From contig NC_019745.1 of the NCBI RefSeq assembly GCF_000317555.1, positions 62,001-126,000 on the forward strand: a stretch of 64,000 nucleotides of DNA, written 5' to 3'. This DNA is from Gloeocapsa sp. PCC 7428. GTDB lineage: Bacteria; Cyanobacteriota; Cyanobacteriia; Cyanobacteriales; Chroococcidiopsidaceae. Below are positions 55,125 through 63,885 of this stretch, in pieces; position 1 is the stretch's first letter, and the number at the start of each line of letters is the position of its first letter. The translations under genes and the position numbers were made by a program. A model generated the notes under the pieces. The model did no database searches. It had not been told where the DNA came from and was given only the letters and a program-made list of their open reading frames with translations.

Positions 55125-55727
55125 AACAACCCTCCTCAAGCTTCAGTATTTTTACTGAAGTCAATGCATCAACATTCAATGAGCGATAATCTAAAGGAAA
55201 ACTTCACACGAGCAAATGTGTAGTTTCCTTCATCCCTGTTGCTAACTGAGCAGGGAAAATATACTTATTTGGACTAAGTAACCTTGAAAAAGTAAGAACT
55301 CAAAAATTTATCTAGTTCTCTATTTCAACTATATAAATGATAGGGCAGCTTAGCCGTTATTATCACTATACAATTAATCACACTATAAATACATAGTTGC
55401 TATCAATCTTAAGATAGATGTTGATTGCTCTAATATTAATTATTTTACTAACTCGAGTTACGTCCTGAGAGTTGGTATTATTTTACCTCAAAAAATATAA
55501 AATTGTTAATCTTCAACTCGTTCGTCAAATGTTTTATTTTTGTAAAGTGTTGACAATATAAACAGACTAATATTTATAGAATTATGTGAGTGATTGAACA
55601 AATAGTATCGCTGTAAGCTAGAACATTTATGGCTTAACAAGTTGTTTTGTGCGTGCAATGTCTACTAAAGGTGTTGCTCTGTTTTTGCTGACACGCAGAG
55701 CAATCAAACAGAGTAAATTGAGGAGAA
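55125..55727. other. AT-rich divergent promoter region before symporter and iron porin
   Basis: About 600 bases, strongly AT-rich. CCCTG...CAGGG at 55234-55255 can form a short hairpin in the symporter leader. I see no convincing gene; a frame at 55649-55834 overlaps the porin start and lacks a ribosome site. No clear Fur box was found, although the porin family is often iron-regulated. Confidence 0.5.
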
Positions 55728-57539
55728 ATGAAAAAAAAACCACATTACGTTTTAGCCCCACTTGCCAGCATTATAGCGGCAAATTTAATGGGAACAATTC
55801 CCACATCTGCGCAAGTTATTCAAGAGAACATTGAAAGCTCTGCTGAACCAAGTATTGCAGAAGAACAGCCGAGTACTTTAACTCAATCTCAACAAAGCTT
55901 AGTCGTTGATTCGAGTGCTCAACTAGAAGAATCGACATTTATAGCAGATAATTTTTCCTTAGAAAATAATAGTACATCTACTATAAATTCATCGCAAACC
56001 AATACGTTACCAGTTGATATACTGACAGCAAATAATCAACAGCCAATGGGGCAAGTGACTTCAGTATCGCAACTATCAGATGTCCAACCGACTGATTGGG
56101 CATTTCAAGCATTACAGTCATTAGTTGAACGCTACGGTTGTATCGCTGGCTATCCTGATGGAACTTATCGAGGTAATCGTGCATTAACGAGATATGAATT
56201 TGCAGCTGGTCTAAACGCTTGTTTAGATCGAGTGAATGAATTAATTACTACAGCAACCGCAAATCAAGTCACCCGCGAAGATTTAGATGTCTTGCGGCGC
56301 TTACAAGAGGAATTTACTGGAGAACTAGCAACAATACGCGGTCGTGTTGATACCTTAGAAGCCCAAGTTGCTGAACTTGAAGCAAATCAATTTTCGACAA
56401 CAACGCGGCTCAATGGAGAGATTGTTATTGCTGCGACAAGTGTTTTAGCAGGAGATAACGCCGCCGGAGAACCAATTGATCGCATTCCTACACTAGGTCA
56501 AAGAACACAACTGAACTTTAATACCAGTTTTACTGGTGCAGACTTGCTAACAACACGTATTCAAGGAAACAATATTACACCGCTCGGCGGGACAAATAGT
56601 GGTCCTCTACTGACAAACGAAGGTCGAGTAGAATTTGATGGCGATAGCGGAAATGATGTCGGACTTGCGTTGTTGCGATACCGTTTTCCGCTCACTTCTA
56701 GAACTAACGTTTACCTTGCAGCAGTCGGTAACGGTTTTGTTGACTTAGATGCTTCTTCTCAGCTTAACCCTTATTTCGATGGCGGTGCTGTTTCGTTGTT
56801 TGCGTTGCGTAACCCAATTTATAACTACAGCGGTGGCACTGGATTGGGTGTAAGACATCTATTTAGCGACAACTTAGAATTAAATTTGGGTTATCTTGTT
56901 CCTAGCCTTAATGCCGCAAGACCAAACGAGAAAAATGGTTTGTTTGATGGTAACTATGGTGCTTTAGCACAAGTGATTTTTAGTCCTAGCGACAACGCCA
57001 GAATTGGACTAACATACATCAACAGTTACAGCCGTTCGTTCTTCTTTGGGGAAGGCATAGATCCGCAACTTAATCCAGACTTCATCCCCTTTGGAACAAG
57101 TACAGGTAGTAACTTAGCCAACGACACGTTTGGTAGACCAGTTTCGATTAATGCCTACGGTGTGTCAGGAACGCTTGGACTTGGCACTAATTTTGCTGTG
57201 AGTGGTTGGGTAGGATATGCAAACCAGCGCTATATCGGTAGAGGCGATGCAACCGTTTGGAACTGGGGAGTAGGTCTTGCTTTTCCTAATCTGGGTCGAG
57301 AAGGAAACTTGGGCGGTATTTTCGTAGGTATGGAACCCAAAGTAACAGAAATTTCTAGCACTCTTAACGGTGGACAAGCTGATCCAGATACTTCACTTCA
57401 CCTCGAAGCGTTCTACAGATATCAGCTAACTGACAATATCCAAATTACTCCTGGTGTGATCTGGCTAACAGCACCAAACCACAATGCGAATAATGATGAT
57501 GTTGTTATCGGCGTCTTGCGAACAGTATTCCGCTACTAA
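55728..57539 (+). CDS. Iron uptake porin (SLH domain plus OprB-type barrel)
   Basis: This 603-residue outer-membrane protein is of the cyanobacterial SLH-OprB type, to which proteins reported to mediate inorganic iron uptake belong. A signal peptide (to SAQ) and a Ser/Gln-rich linker are followed by an SLH domain at about 110-170 (VQPTDWAFQALQSLVERYGCIAGYPDG...LTRYEFAAGLNACLDRV). This binds peptidoglycan-linked polymer. Then comes a coiled-coil (LRRLQEEFTGELATIRGRVDTLEAQVAELE) and a beta-barrel ending IGVLRTVFRY with terminal Tyr. AGGAG directly precedes the ATG with very short spacing. The gene is monocistronic. Confidence 0.92.
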   Translation: MKKKPHYVLAPLASIIAANLMGTIPTSAQVIQENIESSAEPSIAEEQPSTLTQSQQSLVVDSSAQLEESTFIADNFSLENNSTSTINSSQTNTLPVDILTANNQQPMGQVTSVSQLSDVQPTDWAFQALQSLVERYGCIAGYPDGTYRGNRALTRYEFAAGLNACLDRVNELITTATANQVTREDLDVLRRLQEEFTGELATIRGRVDTLEAQVAELEANQFSTTTRLNGEIVIAATSVLAGDNAAGEPIDRIPTLGQRTQLNFNTSFTGADLLTTRIQGNNITPLGGTNSGPLLTNEGRVEFDGDSGNDVGLALLRYRFPLTSRTNVYLAAVGNGFVDLDASSQLNPYFDGGAVSLFALRNPIYNYSGGTGLGVRHLFSDNLELNLGYLVPSLNAARPNEKNGLFDGNYGALAQVIFSPSDNARIGLTYINSYSRSFFFGEGIDPQLNPDFIPFGTSTGSNLANDTFGRPVSINAYGVSGTLGLGTNFAVSGWVGYANQRYIGRGDATVWNWGVGLAFPNLGREGNLGGIFVGMEPKVTEISSTLNGGQADPDTSLHLEAFYRYQLTDNIQITPGVIWLTAPNHNANNDDVVIGVLRTVFRY

Positions 57540-57639
57540 GTTTGCTTAATTAGTGCGCTTTAGCTACTCATTATGTGGAGAAAGTAGGCGCAATTCACAT
57601 AGGGCAAAGATTGCAGCTTTATTAGCTATGCCATAATGA

Positions 57640-57652
57640 TACCATATTGGTA
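57640..57652. promoter_or_regulatory. Operator-like palindrome TACCA-TAT-TGGTA
   Basis: A perfect 5-bp inverted repeat lies 15 bases before the ATG of the small ribbon-helix-helix gene. Such proteins usually bind short palindromes at their own promoter, so autoregulation is likely. Confidence 0.55.
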
Positions 57653-57667
57653 CAGTGGAGCATAGCT

Positions 57668-57814
57668 ATGAAGGAGAAAAAGCATAGTCTTACCCTCAGG
57701 CTCGATGATGTGGAGAAAGAAAAGCTAGAAAAGTTAGCAGAAGCCTCCGGTTTAAGTTTAGCGGCAACAATGCGGCAACTCATTAGAAACGCTAAAGTCA
57801 AGACTAATTCTTAG
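57668..57814 (+). CDS. Small ribbon-helix-helix (CopG/Arc-like) DNA-binding protein
   Basis: This 48-residue protein, MKEKKHSLTLRLDDVEKEKL onward, has the RHH pattern: a short strand SLTLRLDD, helix A (VEKEKLEKLAEASG) and helix B (LSLAATMRQLIRNAK). GGAG lies 7 bases before the ATG, a palindromic operator is upstream, and a terminator follows 41 bases after the stop, so it is a complete single-gene unit. No toxin gene accompanies it. It may be a solitary antitoxin-like regulator or a plasmid CopG-type protein. Confidence 0.8.
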   Translation: MKEKKHSLTLRLDDVEKEKLEKLAEASGLSLAATMRQLIRNAKVKTNS

Positions 57815-57855
57815 TTCAATTCTACAACTGTGCTGTAGTTACTAAGTCGTTATGC

Positions 57856-57890
57856 AAGAGTCCCTCTATTTTTTGGGACTCTTTATTTAT
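57856..57890 (+). terminator. Rho-independent terminator after the RHH gene
   Basis: AAGAGTCCC pairs with GGGACTCTT across a T-rich loop and is followed by TATTTAT. The stem is 9 bp and perfect. Confidence 0.8.
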
Positions 57891-58217
57891 AACACTGTGA
57901 TTTTAAACTAGTACTATTAGTGAGTGCGATCGCAACCTACGAATGCAACTAATTTTAAAATGATTCTTCTTAGTTTTTTCTAAATCGAGAATTTATCAAC
58001 ACTTTACACTGTTGTACTTGCTGTGAGTTATCTTTACCAAAAAATTATATTTTGCTGTGCTTTTTCACTTATTCTAAATTTTAGAAGAAAAGCTTTAAAT
58101 TTTGTCAAAAACTAATTACATACAAACATTTAACTTGCACATCATCTGTTAGTAAACAGCTTAACTTATAGCAAGTGATTTGTTTTTATTTTATGTAAAC
58201 TTAGTGCAAGGATTCTT
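57891..58217. other. AT-rich leader region of the RTX/FG-GAP gene
   Basis: About 330 AT-rich bases with one GCGATCGC site and no gene. The promoter of the large RTX gene should lie here; no strong -35/-10 pair stands out. AAGGA lies 7 bases before its ATG. Confidence 0.5.
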
Positions 58218-61200
58218 ATGGCAATTATTCAAGGCACTCCTGGTAACGATACGTTAGTTGGTACGCGATTTGCAGATACGATTTATGGCTTGGCAGGTAA
58301 CGATTTCCTGCTGGGGCTTGCGGATAATGATACGCTCTACGGTGGAAGCAGCAATGATACGCTCGATGGTGGGGTAGGAATTGATTCTCTGATTGGTGGA
58401 AGAGGCAATGATGTTTATGTTGTTAATAACTTGAATGACAAGGTTATTGAAACTGCCAATGCAGAGATAGATACTGTACGGTCTTCAGTAAATTACACTC
58501 TCCCCAATCACGTCGAAAATCTCACACTCACTGGAAATCGCAACATCAACGGCGCAGGTAATGTACTCGCTAATCAAATTATTGGTAATAGTGGTAACAA
58601 TTTTCTCTATGGTGGTACCGGAATTGATACCCTTTATGGCGGTGCCGGAAATGATACTCTTGACGGTGGAAGTGACAACGACATTCTCTATGGTGGTGAT
58701 GGGAATGACGCACTGAATGGCGATAACTACTCCTATGGCTACACAGGAAACGATACCCTTTGTGGCGGCACAGGAAACGATACTCTTGACGGCAATGCTG
58801 GAAATGATATTCTTTACGGTGGCACGGGAAACGACAGTCTGCTTGGCAGTGCTGGAAGTGACCTTGTCTACGGTGGGGATGGTGACGATACCTTAAGCGC
58901 GAGTAGTATCTTCGTTCGTTATAGTAGTATTTTTTACAATTTTTTATTTTTTGAAGGCGATGGAGATCCAGATATCTTACTTGGTGGCGATGGTAATGAT
59001 ACGTACATCGTAGTTGAATCAGGCGATCGCATTATTGAAACTGCCAATGCAGGCATAGATACGGTTATTGCCTACAACAGCTATACCTTAGGAAATAACA
59101 TAGAGAACCTTACACTTGGCGAGCAACCGTATTCGAGTTCTAGCATCAGTGGAACAGGCAACCGTTTAAATAACGTAATTGTTGGAAATTCAACCAATAA
59201 CACTCTAGAAGGTAAAACTGGTAATGATTCGCTCAACGGAGGTAGCGGTGAGGATATCCTTGTAGGTACAGATCGTGGCATTGCTGAACGAGACACGTTA
59301 ACGGGTGGTACTGGTAGAGATATCTTCGTTTTAGGCAACGCAACGACCGTCTTTTACGATGATGGCAACTCAACAACTTCAGGTTTTGGCAATTATGCTC
59401 TCATTACAGACTTCAATCCTGAAGAAGATGTGATTCGACTTAATGGTAGACGGACAAATTACTACTTAACCACTTCCCCCACAGGCTTACCAACGGGTAC
59501 AGCGCTCTTTCGCAAGCAACAAGGTACAACGGACGAACTAATTGCAATTATTCAAAGCGCTACAGCGTTGGATTTGAATGACGCTTATTTTAGCTTGACA
59601 GAAGGTGGCAACAACTTGTTCTTGCTGGAACTTGATGGTAACAATGGCTTTACCCTTCAAGGCGACTATCGTTTTCCTTCTGGTGACTCGGTAAGTACCG
59701 CTGATATTAACGGTGATGGCTTTGATGACATTATTATCGGCGGTACTAGCGGTGTCGGGGGTAGTGGGCGATCGCTGAGTTATGTAGTATTTGGTAAAGC
59801 TTCTGGAATTGATGCTCGTGTTGATTTAACAACGCTTGATGGTCGTAATGGATTTATACTACAGGGACTTAATTACTACGACTTTCCTCGCATTTCGGTA
59901 AATAGCTCTGGAGATATCAACGGTGATGGTTTTGCTGATATTGCGATCAACTTCAGTGGTTCCTCACGTCGCGTCGATGAATATGGCGATCGCTACTATG
60001 AATCAGGAACACAAAGTTATGTAGTATTTGGTAAACCTTCGGGATTTAGTGCCAGCGTCGATTTAAGCAACCTCGATGGTCGTAATGGTTTTATTTCTAG
60101 TTTTCCTATTGACGCTGCGGGAGATGTCAATGGTGATGGTTTCGATGACATCATTATTGGTGCTCCTAATATGCGGGAAAATTATGTAGTGTTTGGCAAA
60201 GCTTCAGGTTTTGATGCCCGTTTTGATACAACAACACTGGATGGCACTAATGGCTTTGTTGTTGAGGGTATTCCCAGCGACACCTATTACGAATTCGATT
60301 TTTTAGTCAGTAGGGCTGGAGATATCAATGGTGATGGTTTTGATGACATTATTATTGGTGCTCCTTTTAACGATCCTAATGGTCGATCCAATGCAGGAGA
60401 AAGCTACATTATCTATGGCAAAGCTACAGGATTTAATGCACGTATTGATGTAACAACATTAGATGGCAGTAATGGCTTTATCTTGCAAGGAATTAACACC
60501 AACAATCGTTTTGGTGACTTACTCAGTAGTGCTGGAGATCTTAACGCTGATGGTTTTAATGACATCATTATTGGTGCTCCTGGTGCAGGAGAAAGCTACA
60601 TAGTGTTTGGCAAAGCTTCAGGATTTGATGCCCGTTTTGATTTAGCAACTCTCAATGGCACTAATGGCTTTGTTCTTGAAGGACTTAATGCCTATGACGA
60701 TGTTTCATCAAGGTTCTCACTAACTAGGGCTGGAGATATCAACGGTGATGGGTTTGATGACATTATCATCGAAACGCTTAGATCAGCAGAAAGCTATGTT
60801 GTATTTGGCAAAGCATCAGGCTTTGATGCGCGTATCGATCTAACAACACTGGATGGCAGTAATGGCTTTGTTATTAGCGATACGAATAATCGCTTCTTTG
60901 GTCGTTCACTGAATAGTGCTGGCGATATCAACAGCGACGGTTTTGATGACATTATTATTAATATTCCTGGAGCGAATCCTAATGGTCGCGCTAATACCGG
61001 AGAAAGCTACGTTTTATTTGGCAAACCATCAGGATTTGATGCGCGTGTCGATTTAGCAACTTTTGATGGTAGCGATGGTCTTGTCTTGCAAGGAATTAAT
61101 ACTAATGATCGTTCCGGTTATTCAGTAAGCAGGGGGGATGTCAACGGTGATGGCTATGATGACATTATTTTAGGTGCTCCTAGTGCTAGTCCTAATGGTC

Positions 61201-61766
61201 GTGTTAGTGCAGGAGAAAGCTACGTCATTTACGGACAAGACTTCACAGGAAGTGTCACGCGTCAAGGAACCGCAGGTAATGACTTACTCCTTGGCACTAA
61301 TATCGATGACATTATCATTGGCGGACTTGGCAATGATACTCTGCGTGGTGGCGGTGGGAGCAATGTTCTCTACGGTGGTGCTGCTGGCGATGATGTCCTG
61401 ATCTTTAGTCCTCAAAATCGCCGCATGGATGGTGGTAGTGGTACCGATACTTTAGCTGTTGATGGTAATGGGGTCACACTTGATTTAACCGCAATTCCTA
61501 ACAACCGCATTCGCAGTATTGAGATTATTGACTTGACGGGTACAGGCAACAATACTTTGCAAATGACGCGCTTAGATTTACTCAATTTATCTGATTCAAC
61601 CAATCAATTGATTGTCAATGGTAATTCTGGTGACTCAATTATCTCGACTGGGCAAGGATGGCTGTTTGAGGCGACGACAACACTCGATGGCAACCAATAT
61701 AATCGCTATACTTCTGGTGTTGCCACTTTGTTAGTTGATACAGATATCACCCGTACTCTCAGTTGA
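58218..61766 (+). CDS. Large RTX calcium-binding protein with FG-GAP repeats
   Basis: This 1182-residue protein has three parts. Residues 1-400 contain RTX nonapeptides (GGxGxDxLxGG such as YGGAGNDTLDGGSDNDILYGG) that fold on binding calcium. Residues about 470-1010 hold eight FG-GAP/integrin-like repeats of the form AGDINGDGFDDIIIGAP, each with DxNxDGxxD calcium ligands and a following ESYVVFGKASGFDAR and LTTLDGSNGFVLQG. A second RTX block (NDLLLGTNIDDIIIGGLGNDTL) and a beta-rich tail end the protein. No N-terminal signal peptide exists, as for type I secretion substrates, whose signal is C-terminal. It should be exported to the surface or medium. No type I secretion genes are nearby. Confidence 0.92.
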   Translation: MAIIQGTPGNDTLVGTRFADTIYGLAGNDFLLGLADNDTLYGGSSNDTLDGGVGIDSLIGGRGNDVYVVNNLNDKVIETANAEIDTVRSSVNYTLPNHVENLTLTGNRNINGAGNVLANQIIGNSGNNFLYGGTGIDTLYGGAGNDTLDGGSDNDILYGGDGNDALNGDNYSYGYTGNDTLCGGTGNDTLDGNAGNDILYGGTGNDSLLGSAGSDLVYGGDGDDTLSASSIFVRYSSIFYNFLFFEGDGDPDILLGGDGNDTYIVVESGDRIIETANAGIDTVIAYNSYTLGNNIENLTLGEQPYSSSSISGTGNRLNNVIVGNSTNNTLEGKTGNDSLNGGSGEDILVGTDRGIAERDTLTGGTGRDIFVLGNATTVFYDDGNSTTSGFGNYALITDFNPEEDVIRLNGRRTNYYLTTSPTGLPTGTALFRKQQGTTDELIAIIQSATALDLNDAYFSLTEGGNNLFLLELDGNNGFTLQGDYRFPSGDSVSTADINGDGFDDIIIGGTSGVGGSGRSLSYVVFGKASGIDARVDLTTLDGRNGFILQGLNYYDFPRISVNSSGDINGDGFADIAINFSGSSRRVDEYGDRYYESGTQSYVVFGKPSGFSASVDLSNLDGRNGFISSFPIDAAGDVNGDGFDDIIIGAPNMRENYVVFGKASGFDARFDTTTLDGTNGFVVEGIPSDTYYEFDFLVSRAGDINGDGFDDIIIGAPFNDPNGRSNAGESYIIYGKATGFNARIDVTTLDGSNGFILQGINTNNRFGDLLSSAGDLNADGFNDIIIGAPGAGESYIVFGKASGFDARFDLATLNGTNGFVLEGLNAYDDVSSRFSLTRAGDINGDGFDDIIIETLRSAESYVVFGKASGFDARIDLTTLDGSNGFVISDTNNRFFGRSLNSAGDINSDGFDDIIINIPGANPNGRANTGESYVLFGKPSGFDARVDLATFDGSDGLVLQGINTNDRSGYSVSRGDVNGDGYDDIILGAPSASPNGRVSAGESYVIYGQDFTGSVTRQGTAGNDLLLGTNIDDIIIGGLGNDTLRGGGGSNVLYGGAAGDDVLIFSPQNRRMDGGSGTDTLAVDGNGVTLDLTAIPNNRIRSIEIIDLTGTGNNTLQMTRLDLLNLSDSTNQLIVNGNSGDSIISTGQGWLFEATTTLDGNQYNRYTSGVATLLVDTDITRTLS

Positions 61767-61817
61767 ATTTAAAACACCCACACTACCAATTCTCTATAAT
61801 CCATTACCGACTACCCT

Positions 61818-61873
61818 AAAAAAACTATCCGCTCTCACAGGAGATCAAGGAGATCTTAGTGAGAGCGGTCTAG
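61818..61873 (-). terminator. Strong rho-independent terminator of the small minus-strand unit
   Basis: On the minus strand AACTA plus CCGCTCTCAC pairs with GTGAGAGCGG plus TAGTT, with a small bulge, and ends in TTTTTTT. The T tract exists only in this orientation. It could still slow transcripts from the RTX gene on the other strand. Confidence 0.8.
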
Positions 61874-61971
61874 TTGGGTCTTCAAGTTGGAACCAGACTG
61901 CCGGAAGGAACTCCGAAAATCAGCCTAGCTAATTGAGTTGTTTTAGTCTCAAATAAGACTAAAGCTAACTT

Positions 61972-62043
61972 TTAGAGAACAGCCCCGGCGCACAGCCGGC
62001 TTGCTCCAACCTGATGACCCACGCATTTACTACTTTCTATCAT
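61972..62043 (-). CDS. Putative 23-residue peptide with perfect Shine-Dalgarno sequence
   Basis: On the minus strand AAGGAGGTGAT (62058-62048) is fully complementary to the end of 16S rRNA and precedes ATG 62043. The peptide begins MIESSKCVGHQV, has two cysteines, and ends LCAGAVL before TAA. It lies inside a GC-richer block that folds into hairpins (AGCCGG...CCGGCG) and is followed by about 100 bases and a terminator. It may be a regulatory leader peptide or part of a structured RNA. I do not recognise a family. Confidence 0.5.
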   Translation of the reverse strand: MIESSKCVGHQVGASRLCAGAVL

Positions 62044-62160
62044 GGGCATCACCTCCTTGTTGCCTAACCGGACTAAATCTATAGAGGATAGAGTGTTTAG
62101 CTCTTGGTTTGTTCAACCTTATTCAAGATAACATATGATTCGCGAATTTTGACTATAAAT

Positions 62161-62189
62161 AGAAAAATCCCTACCTTTTCTGGCAGGGA
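62161..62189 (-). terminator. Rho-independent terminator after psbD
   Basis: On the minus strand TCCCTGCC pairs with GGTAGGGA across a 6-base loop and is followed by TTTTTCT, 27 bases after the psbD stop. It shows that psbD is transcribed alone, without psbC. Confidence 0.85.
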
Positions 62190-62215
62190 CTTCAAGATTA
62201 TTGTTTTAAGCTGCC

Positions 62216-63271
62216 TTACAAAGCGTTACCACGAGGCAATACTTCTTCAGGGAATTGGAAATGCTCGTGAGGCTGGTCTTGGGGAGCCATCCAAGCCCGA
62301 ATACCTTCGTTGAGCAGAATGTTTTTCGTGTAGAATGTCTCGAACTCGGGGTCTTCTGCCGCACGTAACTCTTGCGACACGAAGTCATACGCGCGCAAGT
62401 TCAGCGCTAAGCCGACAACGCCGACTGCACTCATCCACAAGCCGGTGACGGGCACAAACAACATGAAAAAGTGCAACCAGCGCTTGTTGGAAAACGCAAT
62501 TCCAAAAATCTGCGACCAGAAGCGGTTCGCCGTCACCATGCTGTACGTTTCTTCCGCTTGTGTTGGGTTGAACGCGCGGAATGTGTTTGCTTTGTCGCCG
62601 TCTTCAAATAGCGTGTTTTCTACTGTCGCACCGTGAATCGCGCACAACAGCGCGCCACCGAGGACTCCTGCTACTCCCATCATGTGGAAGGGGTTGAGTG
62701 TCCAGTTGTGGAATCCTTGGAAGAATAGCAAGAAGCGGAAGATCGCTGCTACGCCAAAGCTGGGTGCGAAGAACCATCCTGATTGTCCCAACGGGTACAT
62801 CAAGAATACGCTGACGAATACTGCGATCGGTGCGCTGAATGCTAACGCGTTGTATGGACGTACTCCCACCAGCCGCGCTATCTCAAATTGCCGTAGCATG
62901 AACCCGATTAGTGCAAACGCGCCGTGTAATGCTACGAATGTCCATAATCCGCCCATTTGACACCAACGTGTGAAGTCCCACTGCGCTTCTGGCCCCCACA
63001 AGAACAGCAATGAGTGTCCCATGCTGTTTGCTGGTGTTGATACTGCCACCGTTAAGAAGTTGCATCCCTCTAAGTACGATGACGCTATCCCGTGCGTGTA
63101 CCACGATGTTACAAACGTTGTTCCGGTTAGCCATCCCCCTAACGCCATGTACGCGCAGGGAAATAGTAATATTCCTGACCACCCGATGAATACGAATCTA
63201 TCTCGTTTTAGCCAGTCATCAACGACGTCGAACCATCCTCGACTCGTTGCCTGTCCTACTGCTATTGTCAT
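62216..63271 (-). CDS. psbD: Photosystem II D2 protein, stand-alone copy
   Basis: This 351-residue protein is the D2 core subunit of photosystem II in the thylakoid membrane. Key ligands are present: the ChlZ histidine (FVALHGAF), Gln of LRQFEIA near pheophytin, TyrD in VRPYNALAF, its partner His in GFHNW, and the P680 and iron ligands in NPFHMMG and [10 protein letters not shown]. It ends [11 protein letters not shown] like all D2. Unusual residues for D2, from memory of the family, are N82 (TPANS), W98 (EAQWDF), T111 (GLWTF), A120 (GAFALIG) and G in GQSGWF. psbC does not follow; a terminator does, so this is a second, monocistronic psbD type. GGAG precedes the ATG by 8 bases. Confidence 0.96.
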   Translation of the reverse strand: MTIAVGQATSRGWFDVVDDWLKRDRFVFIGWSGILLFPCAYMALGGWLTGTTFVTSWYTHGIASSYLEGCNFLTVAVSTPANSMGHSLLFLWGPEAQWDFTRWCQMGGLWTFVALHGAFALIGFMLRQFEIARLVGVRPYNALAFSAPIAVFVSVFLMYPLGQSGWFFAPSFGVAAIFRFLLFFQGFHNWTLNPFHMMGVAGVLGGALLCAIHGATVENTLFEDGDKANTFRAFNPTQAEETYSMVTANRFWSQIFGIAFSNKRWLHFFMLFVPVTGLWMSAVGVVGLALNLRAYDFVSQELRAAEDPEFETFYTKNILLNEGIRAWMAPQDQPHEHFQFPEEVLPRGNAL

Positions 63272-63598
63272 AGCAAAAACTCCAGATCTTATAATTTCAT
63301 GCTAGAATCGTCTACCTTTATTTGGTAATTTTACAACTACCTCAAGCAGGATGCGAGTTGATTTGTCAACTTACTTTACGATTCTTTACTTATTCTAATC
63401 ATATTTTTACTACTAAACGGCGTTTTATGACAATATCCATGCCAGAATTTAATCTTTGGTTAAACTAAGTGAAGCAACTCATAATTAAGGAAATTTAGCA
63501 ACTATCGCTTGATATAAACCAAAATTTCCGCGTTGCTACTCGCCTGGTAGCTAAAATGAAAATGAGATTTACAGCTACCAAGTACATAAATAGTTACG
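63272..63598. other. Divergent promoter region of psbD and the UPF0367 gene
   Basis: About 330 AT-rich bases. On the minus strand TATAAG lies about 25 bases before the psbD start and could be a -10. No gene or repeat was found. Confidence 0.5.
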
Positions 63599-63865
63599 AT
63601 GTTTAACATTGATTTGACGCTCAAAAACACACCCTTTCCCCTCTCGGTGCAACGCAAGGTCACAGAAGATGCAGAAGCTGTTTATCAGCAACTGTTACAA
63701 GCTATGCGCTCTGGTAGCACTGAAGTTATAGAATTAACCTGTGAGGGTCAGACAGAAAAAAAAGTCGCTGTACGCGCGAGTGACATTTCTAGCATTCAGA
63801 TGTCTCAAAAGACAGGTGCAGCGGCTGGTGGTAGACCTCCTGGCTTCTTTGCATTAGCAGAATAA
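63599..63865 (+). CDS. UPF0367 family protein
   Basis: This 88-residue protein, starting MFNIDLTLKNTPFPLSVQR, with VTEDAEAVYQQLLQAMRSG and VIELTCEGQTEKKVAVRASDISSIQMSQK, matches UPF0367, a family confined to cyanobacteria and plastid relatives with unknown function. It is full length. It precedes an ABC transporter ATPase gene by 20 bases on the same strand, so they are co-transcribed. Confidence 0.92.
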   Translation: MFNIDLTLKNTPFPLSVQRKVTEDAEAVYQQLLQAMRSGSTEVIELTCEGQTEKKVAVRASDISSIQMSQKTGAAAGGRPPGFFALAE

Positions 63866-63885
63866 ACTTAACAGTTGGTGGTTAT

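Larger units (their letters stand above)
61818..62110 (-). ncRNA. Candidate small transcription unit (structured RNA plus peptide) between RTX gene and psbD
   Basis: Between the psbD terminator (62161) and the terminator at 61818, about 290 minus-strand bases hold a ribosome site, a peptide gene and several stem-forming segments: the 61981-62001 hairpin, a TTAGTCTTATTTGAGACTAA hairpin at about 61940-61960 and CGGAGTTCCTTCCGG near 61890-61917. The promoter is not certain (TATAGAT near 62080 is a candidate -10). There is no larger gene. Confidence 0.45.

Noticed and set aside
55649-55834. Possible 61-residue gene before the porin
   Set aside because: It overlaps the porin signal peptide in another frame; the porin has AGGAG and a clear product, this one has neither.
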